Of a stretch of DNA of 64,000 nt, positions 31,124-40,951 are shown piece by piece. The DNA comes from Rhodobacter sp. Its GTDB lineage: Bacteria; Pseudomonadota; Alphaproteobacteria; Rhodobacterales; Rhodobacteraceae. The position numbers and the translations under genes were made by a program. Where the stretch lies: assembly GCA_027487575.1 (NCBI GenBank), contig JAIYDJ010000075.1:1-64000 (forward strand). Direction: 5' to 3'. The notes below the pieces were generated by a model, which made no database searches, had not been told where the DNA came from, and was given only the letters and a program-made list of their open reading frames with translations. Positions within the stretch are counted from its first letter, which is position 1, and the number at the start of each line of letters is the position of its first letter.

Positions 31124-31723
31124 TTATCCAATGATGATCACTTGCCCGGTGATCGCGCCCTCGACGCTTTTCGCATAGGCGCGCCCCACCCGGTCAGAGG
31201 CGACCGGATCATGCCCCGGAAACCAGCTTCCATAGCGGGGCACCGATGCCTGCAACAGGCCGGGGCTGACGACATTGACCCGAAGGCCGCGCGGCATCTC
31301 GATCGCCGCCCCAGTCACAAAGCCGCCCAAAGCCCCGTTGGCGGTCGCAGCCCCCGTGCCCATGCGGATCGGGTCGCGGTCAAGAACCCCGCTGGTCAGG
31401 GTAAAGGACCCACCGTCGGAAACGTGCGGCAGGCCTTCGAGCACCAGATTGATCTGGCCCATCACCTTGTTGTGCAGACCCAGCAGGAACTGTTCCTCGG
31501 TGAATTCCACAAGCGGGCCGAAATGCACTTTGCCGGTCGCTGACACCACGGCATCGACCGGGCCGGTGGCGGCATACATCGCGCGGATCGACGCACGATC
31601 GGTGATGTCGACCTGCAGGTCGCCGCTGGTGCGCCCGACCCGGATCAGGTCATGGCGCGGTCCCAGTTCGGCGCAGATGGTCTTGCCGATGTCACCCTCG
31701 GCCCCCACCACGATGATCTTCAT
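31124..31723 (-). CDS. Short-chain dehydrogenase/reductase family protein
   Basis: 199 residues, shorter than a typical 250-residue SDR. The N-terminal Rossmann motif is GAEGDIGK; the active-site Ser lies in TLTSGVL, but the usual YxxxK is replaced by a TANGALGGFV stretch, so the classical catalytic Tyr/Lys pair is not obvious. Small SDRs of this kind are annotated as atypical. It lies 13 bp downstream of sdaA on the same strand. Substrate unknown. Confidence 0.85.
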   Translation of the reverse strand: MKIIVVGAEGDIGKTICAELGPRHDLIRVGRTSGDLQVDITDRASIRAMYAATGPVDAVVSATGKVHFGPLVEFTEEQFLLGLHNKVMGQINLVLEGLPHVSDGGSFTLTSGVLDRDPIRMGTGAATANGALGGFVTGAAIEMPRGLRVNVVSPGLLQASVPRYGSWFPGHDPVASDRVGRAYAKSVEGAITGQVIIIG

Positions 31724-31736
31724 GTCGCGTTCCCTG

Positions 31737-33116
31737 TCAGCAATTGGGCACGTTGACGGCCAGACCGCCCAACGATGTTTCCTTGTACTTCTCGTGCATG
31801 TCTGCCCCGGTCTGGCGCATCGTCTCGATGCAGTTGTCAAGGCTGACCAGATGAATGCCATCGCCGCGCAGGGCAAGGCTGGCCGCCGAAACCGCCTTGA
31901 TCGCCCCCAGCCCGTTGCGTTCGATGCAGGGCACCTGCACCAGACCGCGCACCGGGTCGCAGGTCATGCCCAGATGATGCTCCAGCGCGATTTCCGCGGC
32001 GTTTTCCACCTGTTCAGGGCTGCCGCCCAGCACCGCAGCCAATCCCGCCGCCGCCATGGCCGCCGCTGCGCCGACTTCGGCCTGACAGCCGCATTCCGCG
32101 CCCGAGATCGAGGCGTTGTGCTTGACCAGCCCGCCCACCGCCGCCGCCGTCAGCAGGAACTCTCCGACCTTCGTCTGCGACGCGCCGGGCACATGATCAA
32201 GGTAATAGCGGATCACCGCAGGCACCACGCCCGCCGCGCCGTTGGTGGGCGCGGTCACCACCTGCCCCCCGGCGGCGTTTTCCTCGTTCACCGCCATGGC
32301 ATAAAGGCTCATCCAGTCGTTGATTACATGCGGCGGCGTCAGGTTCAGGCCGCGTTCGGCCAGAAGCGCGTCATGGATGCCCTTGGCGCGACGCCGCACG
32401 TTCAGCCCGCCGGGCAGGATGCCCGTCCCCGCCATGCCCCGGCTGATGCAGTCGTTCATCACCGCCCAGATGCGTGCCATCCCGGCCTCCAGATCGCTTG
32501 CCGACCGGAAGCGCAGTTCGTTCGCGCGTTTCATGGCCGCGATGGAAAGGCCGGATGCGCGGGCCATCGCCAGCATTTCGTCGGCCTTCTCGAACGGATA
32601 GGGCACATCGGCGCGGACCTTGCCTTTCGCGCTGCCCGCCTCGGCCATCTCTTCGGCGGTCAGAACGAAGCCGCCGCCGATGGAGTAATAGGTTTCCTGC
32701 AGGATGACGTCGCCCTGCGCATCGGTGGCTTTCAGGATCATCCCGTTGGCGTGGCCGGGCAGGGCGGGGCCGTAATCGAACAGCAGGTCGCGCTGGGGGT
32801 CGAAGGCCAGCGGCGGCAGGTCAGGCACGTGGATGGTCTTGCCCTCGCGGATCGTCTGCAGCGCCGCCTCGGCCTTTGCGGCATCGTAGGTCGCCGGTTC
32901 GAATCCGGCAAGGCCCAGGATCGTGGCGCGGTCGGTCGCATGGCCGACCCCGGTGAAGGCCAGACTGCCATGCAGCGACGCCCGGACTCCTTTGACGTGA
33001 AACGGCGAGGCCCGCAGCAGCGCCAGAAACCGCGCGCCCGCCACCATCGGCCCCATGGTGTGCGACGATGAAGGACCCACCCCCACCTTGAACATGTCGA
33101 AGACCGAAAGGAACAT
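31737..33116 (-). CDS. sdaA: L-serine ammonia-lyase
   Basis: 459 residues. It deaminates L-serine to pyruvate with a 4Fe-4S cluster. The single-chain form is present: the beta-like N-terminal half starts [20 protein letters not shown] and the alpha-like half holds cluster-region motifs [11 protein letters not shown] and [10 protein letters not shown]. Start at 33116 fits the family and follows an AAAGGA site. Sarcosine-derived glycine can feed serine, so it is metabolically compatible with the sox operon, though not linked to it. Confidence 0.96.
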   Translation of the reverse strand: MFLSVFDMFKVGVGPSSSHTMGPMVAGARFLALLRASPFHVKGVRASLHGSLAFTGVGHATDRATILGLAGFEPATYDAAKAEAALQTIREGKTIHVPDLPPLAFDPQRDLLFDYGPALPGHANGMILKATDAQGDVILQETYYSIGGGFVLTAEEMAEAGSAKGKVRADVPYPFEKADEMLAMARASGLSIAAMKRANELRFRSASDLEAGMARIWAVMNDCISRGMAGTGILPGGLNVRRRAKGIHDALLAERGLNLTPPHVINDWMSLYAMAVNEENAAGGQVVTAPTNGAAGVVPAVIRYYLDHVPGASQTKVGEFLLTAAAVGGLVKHNASISGAECGCQAEVGAAAAMAAAGLAAVLGGSPEQVENAAEIALEHHLGMTCDPVRGLVQVPCIERNGLGAIKAVSAASLALRGDGIHLVSLDNCIETMRQTGADMHEKYKETSLGGLAVNVPNC

Positions 33117-33129
33117 GCGCAGGCTCCGG

Positions 33130-33795
33130 TCAGTAGGCGGGGTTGGTGAACAGGGTCTGCCCCAGACCTTCGGCCTCGGCGCAGGCAATCGCCGCAGGAC
33201 GGGTTTCCAGCGCCGCCAGAACCGCATGCAGCGCCGGGAAGTCCGCGCTGCGGAAATAGGACGGATGGCCGGGGCCATTGATGGCCAGCCAGCGGATCAG
33301 CACGCCAAGGTAATAGCCCAGCACGGACGGACTGTCGGCGGACAGCCAGCCGGGCGCATCGCGGGCCACCATGGCGTCCAGCAGCGTCAGATAGGTCTGC
33401 ATCCGGGCGCGCGCAGCCTGAAGTACCGCCGCCGCGCAATCCGGCCCACCGACGCGGTCGGGGTAGAACAGGTGCAGCAGCGTGGTGTGCACCGAACTGT
33501 TGGTGAACATGAACCAGCCCAGAAATGCGGCGCGGTCGGGATGCAGGGGGGCAGGTGCCAGCCCGCCGTGCCGGTCGGCCAGATACAGCAGCATCGCCGC
33601 CGTCTCGAACATCGGGCCATCCGGCGTTTCCATCGCCGGAATCAACCCGAGGGGCTGCATCGCGCGATACTGCGGGGTGTCCATGTCGCCCGCCGCCCGG
33701 TCCAGAACCGGACAGTCATGCGGCAGGTTCAGTTCCGTCAGCACCAGCCGGACGATCAGCGAGGCGGCATCGGGCGAAGAATACAGCACGTACAT
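33130..33795 (-). CDS. Glutathione S-transferase family protein
   Basis: 221 residues. The N-terminal thioredoxin-like domain opens MYVLYSSPDAASLIVRL with GLIPAMETPDG (cis-Pro loop) and the ETAAMLLYLAD block; the helical C-terminal domain follows. Substrate unknown. It sits 13 bp upstream of sdaA in the same direction and is probably co-transcribed with it. Confidence 0.9.
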   Translation of the reverse strand: MYVLYSSPDAASLIVRLVLTELNLPHDCPVLDRAAGDMDTPQYRAMQPLGLIPAMETPDGPMFETAAMLLYLADRHGGLAPAPLHPDRAAFLGWFMFTNSSVHTTLLHLFYPDRVGGPDCAAAVLQAARARMQTYLTLLDAMVARDAPGWLSADSPSVLGYYLGVLIRWLAINGPGHPSYFRSADFPALHAVLAALETRPAAIACAEAEGLGQTLFTNPAY

Positions 33796-34005
33796 CGGTA
33801 GGGTCCTTGCAGGGTCAGGCGTTTCGGGTCCGGGATCGAGGGTTGCGGCAAGTATGGCCGTCCCCGACGGCAGAGGCACGCCCAAACCGACATGGGCAGC
33901 GGGAAAGCGGCATTCGTCCCCTTTAACCTGCGATTTGTTCCTGATCCGTTCACATGGCGTTAACCAGTCTGTCGGCAGACTGACCTCACAACGATGGAGG
34001 TTGCG

Positions 34006-34554
34006 ATGCGCCTGATTGCCCTGATCCTGTCCTGCCTTCTGTGGGCGGCTCCCTTGCGCGCCGACGTGCCCCCGGTGCTGCCCGAACCGATGCTGAAGCG
34101 GATCAAGGCCGCGCCTGACCGCTTTGTCGATCTGGCGGCGCTTCTGATTCATGGATTCGGGACGGGCGGCAGCATCGATGCCGCCGAAATCGAGCGGTCC
34201 ATCGCGCTCGACAGGGCCGGGGCGCGGGCTTCGGCGCTGCGGCGGTTGCTGGCCGCCGATCTTGATGGCGACGGTGCGATCGCCCCCGCCGAACTGGCCG
34301 TTGCGGCGACGGCGGCCAGTGCCACCACCCGTGCGCGGCTGATCACCACCCACGCCCGCGCCGACGCCGATGGCGACGGGTCGGTCGGCCCCGACGAACT
34401 GGCAGCCCATGCTGCCGCCGAAAGCCTGTCGCGGGTGTCCGAAGCGGACGCGGCGATGTCGCGCGCGGTGCTGGCCTGTGATCAGGACGGCGACCGCAAG
34501 GTCACTATGGCCGAGGTCCGGCGCGCCCTGACCGCCCTCGACCCGGCCGCCTGA
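34006..34554 (+). CDS. Secreted EF-hand calcium-binding protein
   Basis: 182 residues. A signal peptide (MRLIALILSCLLWAAPLRA) precedes three EF-hand-type loops: DLDGDGAIAPAEL, DADGDGSVGPDEL and DQDGDRKVTMAEV, each with D-x-D-G-D spacing and a suitable last acid. Start at 34006 is five bases after a strong GGAGG; the ATG at 33994 overlaps that site. Probably a periplasmic calcium sensor or buffer; partner unknown. Divergent from the GST gene. Confidence 0.85.
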   Translation: MRLIALILSCLLWAAPLRADVPPVLPEPMLKRIKAAPDRFVDLAALLIHGFGTGGSIDAAEIERSIALDRAGARASALRRLLAADLDGDGAIAPAELAVAATAASATTRARLITTHARADADGDGSVGPDELAAHAAAESLSRVSEADAAMSRAVLACDQDGDRKVTMAEVRRALTALDPAA

Positions 34555-34563
34555 CCCCGCACG

Positions 34564-34592
34564 TTGCCCCCGCCCTGTGGATTGCCTATAAG
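34564..34592 (+). promoter_or_regulatory. Predicted sigma-70 promoter of rpiA-gor
   Basis: TTGCCC (34564-34569), exact 17-bp spacer, TATAAG (34587-34592), about 25 bp before the rpiA ATG. Confidence 0.62.
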
Positions 34593-34617
34593 CGGGCAGA
34601 CCTTGCAGGAGCATCCG

Positions 34618-35406
34618 ATGGCCGCCGAACTGTCACCGATCGACAAAGCCAAGTTCGTCGCCGCCAAGCGCGCCGTCGACTTCGTGCAGACCGGCATGAA
34701 GGTGGGCCTTGGCACCGGATCGACCGCAGCCTGGATGGTGCGCTGTCTGGGAGAGCGGGTGCGCGAAGAAGGACTGCGCATCGTCGGCGTGCCGACCTCG
34801 ATGCGCACGGCCGAACTTGCGCGGCAGGTGGGGATTCCAGTGGTCAGCCTGGACGAGGCGAAATGGCTGGACCTGACCATCGACGGGGCCGATGAATTCG
34901 ACACCAACCTCGCCCTGATCAAGGGCGGCGGGGCGGCGCTCTTGCAGGAAAAGATCGTGGCGACCGCCAGTGACCAGATGATCGTCATCGCGGATGCCGC
35001 CAAAGAGGTCGTGCAACTGGGCGGCTTCCCGCTTCCGGTCGAAATCATCCCCTTTGGATGGCAGACCACCAAGGCGCTGATCGAAGAGGTGCTGGTGTCG
35101 ATGGACGTGATGGGCCGCGACGTGACGGTGCGGATGAACGGCGCGGCACCGCTGGTGACAGATGAGGCGAACTACCTGGTGGACCTGCACCTGAAGCGCA
35201 TCGCCAATCCGCGCCAGCTGGCCATGGTGCTGAACCAGATCCCCGGCGTGGTGGAAAACGGGCTGTTCATCGACATCTGCGACATCGTCATCATCGGCCA
35301 TGGCGACGGGCGTGTCACCGTACGTGACATCAACGCAGGCTCCGAACACGACGACCGCATCGAATTCGCCCCCAGCGCCAATATCTTTGCCGATCTGGGA
35401 GACTGA
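34618..35406 (+). CDS. rpiA: Ribose-5-phosphate isomerase A
   Basis: 262 residues. RpiA interconverts ribose 5-phosphate and ribulose 5-phosphate. Motifs GLGTGSTA, TIDGADEFD and IKGGGAALLQEKI carry the phosphate-binding and catalytic residues. Start at 34618 follows a CAGGAG site. gor begins one base after the rpiA stop, so the two are co-transcribed. Confidence 0.97.
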   Translation: MAAELSPIDKAKFVAAKRAVDFVQTGMKVGLGTGSTAAWMVRCLGERVREEGLRIVGVPTSMRTAELARQVGIPVVSLDEAKWLDLTIDGADEFDTNLALIKGGGAALLQEKIVATASDQMIVIADAAKEVVQLGGFPLPVEIIPFGWQTTKALIEEVLVSMDVMGRDVTVRMNGAAPLVTDEANYLVDLHLKRIANPRQLAMVLNQIPGVVENGLFIDICDIVIIGHGDGRVTVRDINAGSEHDDRIEFAPSANIFADLGD

Positions 35407-35407
35407 C

Positions 35408-36766
35408 ATGGCCTTCGACTATGATCTGTTCGTCATCGGGGGCGGTTCTGGCGGCGTGCGCGCGGCGCGCATCGCCAGTGCCGAGGGCGGCGCGAAGGTC
35501 GGCCTGGCCGAAGAAAGCCGAATGGGCGGCACCTGCGTGATCCGGGGCTGCGTGCCGAAAAAGCTGATGGTCTTCGCGTCTGGCTATCCGGCAGCAATGG
35601 CCGAGGCGCAGGAATATGGCTGGAATGTCTCGAACGCGGGGTTCGACTGGCCGCGGTTCCGCAACAGGTTGGCCGCCGAGCTGACACGTCTGGAAACCGC
35701 CTACCGGACAACGCTGACCAAGGCGGGCGTCACGATCCACGACACCCGCGTGGTCGTTGTCGATCCGCACACGGTGGAACTTGCCGGGGGGCAGCGGCTG
35801 ACGGCCAAGCACATCCTCATCGCGACCGGCGGGCGGCCCTTCGTGCCCGACATTCCGGGCGCCGAGCTTGCCGTCACCTCGAACGAGATATTCGACCTGA
35901 CGGAGCTGCCGAAACGCGCGCTGGTGGTGGGCGGCGGTTATATCGCGTCAGAGTTTGCCTGCATCCTGCACGGGCTTGGCGTCGCTGTGACGCAGTACTA
36001 CCGTGGCGCGCAGATCCTGCGCGGGTTCGATGACGAGGCGCGCGGTCTGGTCGCCAACGCGATGCAGGATCGGGGCATCGCCATCCATTGCGGCACCGAT
36101 GTGATGCGGCTGGAAAAGTCATCGGACGGCATCGTGGTTCCGGCGACCGACGGGTCGTCGCGCGGCTTCGATCTGGTGCTTTACGCGACGGGGCGGCGGC
36201 CGAACAGCACCGGTCTGGGGCTGGAGGCGCTGGGCGTCGGGTTCGGACGATCCGGGCAGATCGTGGTCGACGATTACAGCCAGACCGCAGTCCCCTCGAT
36301 CTTTGCTGTAGGTGACGTGACGGACCGGATCAACCTGACTCCGGTCGCCATCCGCGAGGGCCATGCCTTTGCCGACACGGTGTTTCGCGGCATTCCGACC
36401 CGCGCGGACCACAACCTTGTCGCCTCGGCGGTGTTCACCCAGCCCGAACTCGGCTCGGTGGGCCTGACCGAAGAAGCCGCGCGCGAGGCGGGGCCGATCG
36501 ACGTTTATGTAACGACATTTCGCCCGATGCGCACCGCCTTTGCCGGATACCCAGACCGGGTGATGATGAAACTGGTGGTCGACACCGCCAACCGCCGGGT
36601 GCTGGGGTGCCACATCGTAGGGCCGGACGCGGGCGAGATGATCCAGCTCGCGGCCATTGCCATCAAGATGGGTGCGACCAAGGATGATTTTGACCGGACC
36701 GTCGCGGTGCATCCGACGATGGCCGAAGAGCTGGTGACGATGCGAAAGCCGACCCGGACGGGCTGA
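35408..36766 (+). CDS. gor: Glutathione-disulfide reductase
   Basis: 452 residues. An FAD/NADPH enzyme that keeps glutathione reduced. Visible: FAD motif GGGSGG at 11-16, redox-active Cys43 and Cys48 in GGTCVIRGCVPKK, NADPH motif GGGYIASE, and the C-terminal VHPTMAEE with the catalytic His-Glu pair. The RGCVPKK form distinguishes it from dihydrolipoamide dehydrogenase. Coupled to rpiA. Confidence 0.96.
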   Translation: MAFDYDLFVIGGGSGGVRAARIASAEGGAKVGLAEESRMGGTCVIRGCVPKKLMVFASGYPAAMAEAQEYGWNVSNAGFDWPRFRNRLAAELTRLETAYRTTLTKAGVTIHDTRVVVVDPHTVELAGGQRLTAKHILIATGGRPFVPDIPGAELAVTSNEIFDLTELPKRALVVGGGYIASEFACILHGLGVAVTQYYRGAQILRGFDDEARGLVANAMQDRGIAIHCGTDVMRLEKSSDGIVVPATDGSSRGFDLVLYATGRRPNSTGLGLEALGVGFGRSGQIVVDDYSQTAVPSIFAVGDVTDRINLTPVAIREGHAFADTVFRGIPTRADHNLVASAVFTQPELGSVGLTEEAAREAGPIDVYVTTFRPMRTAFAGYPDRVMMKLVVDTANRRVLGCHIVGPDAGEMIQLAAIAIKMGATKDDFDRTVAVHPTMAEELVTMRKPTRTG

Positions 36767-36857
36767 ACGCCGCAGGGCATATCCGACCGAAACAGCTTGA
36801 TTTTAACGCCGTCATGCCCAGTTAAGAGTGCAAGACGCAAAAAGAGGAAGACAGTCG

Positions 36858-38072
36858 ATGGCAGGTAGCGGGGGTCCTTGGGGCGGTGGCGGCGGTTCGG
36901 GCAAAGGCCCGGAAGATGAAGGCCGCGACGGCGGACGCGACACCGAGGGTCGCAGACCAAACGGCGCGCGGCGGCCCGGCGAGGGACCGCAGATCCCGGA
37001 AATCGACGAGTTGATGCGCAAGGGACAAGAGCAGTTGCGCGTCCTGATGGGCGGCCGGGGCCGGGGGAACAACGGCGGCGGCGGCGGTCGCGGGCCTGCC
37101 GGAGGGCCTCCGGGCCCCTTGGTCACGCGCAACGGGGTGATCCTCGGCGGGCTGGCGGCGGTGGCGCTGTGGACCTTCATGTCGGTCTACACGGTGCGGC
37201 CCGAAGAACGCTCGGTTGAACTCTTTCTGGGTGAATTCAGCACGATCGGGGCGCCGGGCCTCAACTTTGCGCCGTGGCCTTTGGTCAAGGCGGAAATCGT
37301 GCAGGTGACGGGCGAACGGTCGACCGACATCGGCACCGGGCTGGGCGGAGAGCTGGACACCGGCCTGATGCTGACCCGCGACCAGAATATCGTCGACATC
37401 GAGTTTCAGGTGGTCTGGCGCGTCGCCGATCCGGCGCAATTCCTGTTCAACCTGTCCGACCCCGCCGACACGATCCGCGCCGTCAGTGAATCCGCGATGC
37501 GCGACATCATCGCGCGGTCCGAACTGTCGCCGATCCTGAACCGCGACCGGGGCGTGATCGCGAATGATGTGCGCGTGGCCGTGCAGTCCACGCTGGACAG
37601 CTATCGCGCCGGGATCAACGTGGTCCGGGTCAACTTTGCCAAGGCGGCCCCGCCGACCGAGGTGATCGACGCCTTCCGCGAAGTGCAGGCGGCCCAGCAG
37701 GAACGCGTGCGGCTGGAAAACGAGGCGGACGCCTATGCCAACCGTGTCACCGCCGGTGCGCGCGGTGAAGCGGCCCGTCTGGCCGAGGAATCCGAAGCCT
37801 ACCGCGCGCAGGTCGTGAACAACGCGCAAGGTGAGGCGAGCCGGTTCCTGTCGGTCTACAACGAATACGTCAAGGCCCCGGACGTGACCCGCAAGCGGAT
37901 GTATCTGGAAACGATGGAACGCGTGCTTGGCGGCATGAACAAGGTGATCCTGGACGGCGTGACGACAGGCGAAGGCGGGCAGGGCGTCGTGCCCTTCCTG
38001 CCGCTGAACGAGTTGAACCGCCCTGCACCGGCCCCTGCCGCCGCTGCAGCGACCAATGGAGTGTCCAACTGA
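36858..38072 (+). CDS. hflK: FtsH protease modulator HflK
   Basis: 404 residues. An SPFH-domain membrane protein that forms the HflKC cage around FtsH. The cytoplasmic N-terminus is Gly-rich, with one transmembrane helix at about 92-112, then the SPFH (band 7) domain and a coiled-coil region rich in Glu/Ala. The stop overlaps the hflC start by one base (TGATG). The C-terminus is Ala/Pro-rich. Confidence 0.95.
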   Translation: MAGSGGPWGGGGGSGKGPEDEGRDGGRDTEGRRPNGARRPGEGPQIPEIDELMRKGQEQLRVLMGGRGRGNNGGGGGRGPAGGPPGPLVTRNGVILGGLAAVALWTFMSVYTVRPEERSVELFLGEFSTIGAPGLNFAPWPLVKAEIVQVTGERSTDIGTGLGGELDTGLMLTRDQNIVDIEFQVVWRVADPAQFLFNLSDPADTIRAVSESAMRDIIARSELSPILNRDRGVIANDVRVAVQSTLDSYRAGINVVRVNFAKAAPPTEVIDAFREVQAAQQERVRLENEADAYANRVTAGARGEAARLAEESEAYRAQVVNNAQGEASRFLSVYNEYVKAPDVTRKRMYLETMERVLGGMNKVILDGVTTGEGGQGVVPFLPLNELNRPAPAPAAAAATNGVSN

Positions 38073-39070
38073 TGCGCCCCTTCATCATTCCCGCCGTTCT
38101 GGCCGTGGTTGTCTTCGGCATCCTGTCGTCGCTCTTCATCGTCGATGAACGCGACAAGGCGCTGGTGCTGCAGTTCGGACAGGTCAAGCAGGTCAAGGAA
38201 GAGCCGGGCCTTGGCTTCAAGATTCCGATCATACAGGATGTCGTGCGCTATGACGGGCGCATCCTGAGCCTGCCCACCCCGCCGCTGGAAGTCACGATGT
38301 CGGATGACCGCCGTCTGGTGGTCGATGCCTTTGCCCGCTGGCAGATCACCGATCTGGTCCGGTTCCGGGAATCGGTCGGTGTCGTCGGCGTCGAACGGGC
38401 GCAGCAACTGCTTGCGGGCATTCTGAACAACGCCATTCCCGAAGTGCTGGGCAAGGTTCCGTCCAACCGCGTGCTGTCCGAAGACCGGACGGCGCTGATG
38501 AACCAGATCCGCGACATCGCCAAGCGCGAGGCGCAGTCCCTGGGTGTCGATGTGATCGACGTGCGGCTGACCCGCACCGATCTGCCCGAACAGAACCTGG
38601 CCGCAACCTACAGCCGGATGCGGGCGGAACGGGAACGCGAAGCTGCCGACGAAATCGCACGCGGTAACGAAGCCGCCCAGCGGGTGCGGGCCAGCGCAGA
38701 TCGCACCGTGGTCGAGCTGACGTCCGAGGCGCGCAAGAACGCCGAGGTGATCCGAGGTGAGGCAGATGCCGAGCGCAACGCGATCTATGCCGAAGCTTTC
38801 GGCCGCGATCCGGAGTTCTTCGCTTTCACCCGGTCGCTGACCAGCTACGAACGTGCCTTGCAATCGGGGAATACTTCGATGGTGATGCAGCCGGACAGCG
38901 AGTTCTTCGAATATCTGCGGTCGGAACGGGTTCCGGAGGGCGTCGTCGGCGCCACAAATCCCCCCGCGACCGCAGCGCCCGAAGCTGCCGCCCCGGCGGC
39001 GGTGGCACCAGAAGCTGCGGCCCCGGCGCCTGAAGCCGCGGCACCTGCGGCGGTGGTCCCCACGCCGTGA
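38072..39070 (+). CDS. hflC: FtsH protease modulator HflC
   Basis: 332 residues. Partner of HflK. It starts with a single transmembrane helix (PFIIPAVLAVVVFGILSSLF), then an SPFH domain with the VDERDKALVLQFG block and a coiled coil. The last 40 residues are an Ala/Pro repeat (APEAAAPAAVA) unlike E. coli HflC and common in this order. The stop overlaps the GTG start of the DUF2065 gene by four bases. Confidence 0.95.
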   Translation: MRPFIIPAVLAVVVFGILSSLFIVDERDKALVLQFGQVKQVKEEPGLGFKIPIIQDVVRYDGRILSLPTPPLEVTMSDDRRLVVDAFARWQITDLVRFRESVGVVGVERAQQLLAGILNNAIPEVLGKVPSNRVLSEDRTALMNQIRDIAKREAQSLGVDVIDVRLTRTDLPEQNLAATYSRMRAEREREAADEIARGNEAAQRVRASADRTVVELTSEARKNAEVIRGEADAERNAIYAEAFGRDPEFFAFTRSLTSYERALQSGNTSMVMQPDSEFFEYLRSERVPEGVVGATNPPATAAPEAAAPAAVAPEAAAPAPEAAAPAAVVPTP

Positions 39071-39261
39071 CGATGATCCTGCTGGCCTTCGGGTTGGTTC
39101 TGGTGGTGGAGGGGCTGGTGCTTGCACTGGCCCCTTCGCGTCTGGAGCAGGTGCTTGCCATGCTGGCTGCCCTGTCGCGCGACCAGAGGCGCATGTTGGG
39201 GCTGGGGTCGGTCGCGGCGGGTGTGGCGCTTGTGGCGCTGGCGCGCTGGCTGGGCGCCTGA
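39067..39261 (+). CDS. DUF2065 (YjeT-like) small membrane protein
   Basis: 64 residues from the GTG overlapping the hflC stop; an ATG at 39073 is the alternative start. Two short hydrophobic helices flank an ALSRDQRR turn, the usual form of DUF2065/YjeT. The family sits next to hflC in many Proteobacteria, so it may assist the HflKC-FtsH assembly; no function is established. Confidence 0.85.
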   Translation: MTMILLAFGLVLVVEGLVLALAPSRLEQVLAMLAALSRDQRRMLGLGSVAAGVALVALARWLGA

Positions 39262-39412
39262 TCCGCCCGACCCGGCAGGCCGTTGCGCATCACGGCGGAT
39301 TGACGGCGTGCGAGGCTTGTTTCCCTTGCGCTTTGGCAGGGCGCACCACAATTATCCGGCTATGCACGGAACCCGCTGTGGTCCGCCGCGATCAGATGGA
39401 GAATGGAACGTC

Positions 39413-40888
39413 ATGCGATCCGCCACCCTTACCGCCCCCTATTCCGCCCCCCGCATTGCCGCCGCGCGCCTGACGCTGGCGGTGGGGCTGGGCATGGCGC
39501 TTGCCCTGTCGCAGGTCACCCCTTCGTTTTCCCAGGGCGCGTCCGAAAGTTTTGCCGATCTTGCCGAACAAATCAGTCCTTCCGTGGTGAACATCACCAC
39601 GTCGGCGCTGGTCGCCGCCCCCTCGCAAGGGGGGCCGATCGTGCCCGAAGGGTCCCCTTTCGAAGAATTCTTCCGCGAGTTTCAGGATCGCAACGGCGGG
39701 CCCGGCGAGTCCGAACCGCGCCGTTCCGAGGCGCTGGGATCCGGCTTTGTCATCTCGGCTGACGGTTACATCGTCACGAACAACCATGTGATCGAGGGAG
39801 CCGATCAGATTTCGATCGAGTTCTTCTCGGGCCAGCGGCTGGATGCCAAACTGGTCGGGACCGACACCAAGACCGACATTGCGCTGCTGAAGGTCGAAAG
39901 CCCCGAACCGCTGCCCTTTGTGCGGTTTGGCGACAGCGACGCGATGCGGGTCGGCGACTGGGTGGTGGCCATGGGCAACCCGCTGGGCCAGGGCTTCTCG
40001 GTCAGCGCCGGTATCGTGTCGGCCCGCGGCCGCGAGCTTCAGGGCACCTACGATGATTTCATCCAGACCGATGCCGCGATCAACAAGGGCAATTCCGGGG
40101 GCCCGTTGTTCAACATGCAGGGCGAAGTTGTGGGGGTGAACACCGCGATCCTGTCGCCCACGGGAGGCTCGATCGGCATCGGGTTCTCGATGGCGTCCAA
40201 CGTGGTGACCAAGGTCGTCAGCCAGTTGCAGGAATTCGGCGAAACCCGGCGCGGGTGGCTCGGCGTGCGCATTCAGGATGTGACGCCCGATGTGGCCGAA
40301 GCCATCGGCCTGACCGATGCGAAGGGGGCCCTGATCACCGACGTTCCCGAAGGACCGGCACGCGATGCGGGCATTCTGGCGGGCGATGTCATTCAAAGCT
40401 TTGACGGCAACCCGGTCGACGACACCCGCGATCTGGTGAACCGGGTGGCCGACGCCCCGATTGGCGAAGCGGTGGATGTGGTCGTGCTGCGCGACGGCAA
40501 GGAACAGACGCTGCAGGTCACATTGGGCCGCCGCGAAGACGCCGAGGCCGAAAGCACACCGGTTGCCGCCGCACCCTCGCCCGAGGCGGCAGAAGCCGAC
40601 GTTCTTGGCATGACCCTGACGCCGATGACCCCCGAACTGGCCAGCGAACTGGGGCTGGATGCGTCTGCAACCGGTCTGGTGGTCAGCAATGTCGACGAGG
40701 CGACCGAAGCCTATGCGAAAGGTCTGCGTGAAGGTGACGTGATCACCGAAGCCGGTCAGCAGAAGGTGGTGCGTCTGCGCGACATCGAAGACCGCGTGAC
40801 CGAGGCAAAGGATGCGGGGCGCAAGTCGCTGTTGCTTCTGGTGCGGCGGGCCGGGGATCCGCGTTTCGTGGCGCTGTCGCTGGAATAG
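39413..40888 (+). CDS. degP: Periplasmic serine protease, DegP/Do family
   Basis: 491 residues. A chaperone-protease for misfolded envelope proteins. A basic N-terminus and signal segment (about 19-40) are followed by a trypsin-like domain with catalytic His125 (NNHVIEGA), Asp155 (TDIALLK) and Ser228 (GNSGGPLF), then two PDZ domains (about 262-345 and 385-480). It follows hflK-hflC-DUF2065 in the same direction after 151 bp, forming a membrane and periplasmic quality-control block. Confidence 0.95.
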   Translation: MRSATLTAPYSAPRIAAARLTLAVGLGMALALSQVTPSFSQGASESFADLAEQISPSVVNITTSALVAAPSQGGPIVPEGSPFEEFFREFQDRNGGPGESEPRRSEALGSGFVISADGYIVTNNHVIEGADQISIEFFSGQRLDAKLVGTDTKTDIALLKVESPEPLPFVRFGDSDAMRVGDWVVAMGNPLGQGFSVSAGIVSARGRELQGTYDDFIQTDAAINKGNSGGPLFNMQGEVVGVNTAILSPTGGSIGIGFSMASNVVTKVVSQLQEFGETRRGWLGVRIQDVTPDVAEAIGLTDAKGALITDVPEGPARDAGILAGDVIQSFDGNPVDDTRDLVNRVADAPIGEAVDVVVLRDGKEQTLQVTLGRREDAEAESTPVAAAPSPEAAEADVLGMTLTPMTPELASELGLDASATGLVVSNVDEATEAYAKGLREGDVITEAGQQKVVRLRDIEDRVTEAKDAGRKSLLLLVRRAGDPRFVALSLE

Positions 40889-40909
40889 GTCCCGATGCAG
40901 GCGGCGAAC

Positions 40910-40937
40910 GGGCGGCGGGGAAACCTGCCGCCCTTTT
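40910..40937 (+). terminator. Rho-independent terminator after degP
   Basis: GGGCGGC stem (40910-40916) pairs with GCCGCCC (40927-40933), followed by TTTT, between convergent genes. Confidence 0.8.
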
Positions 40938-40951
40938 GCTGCGCGGTGGGG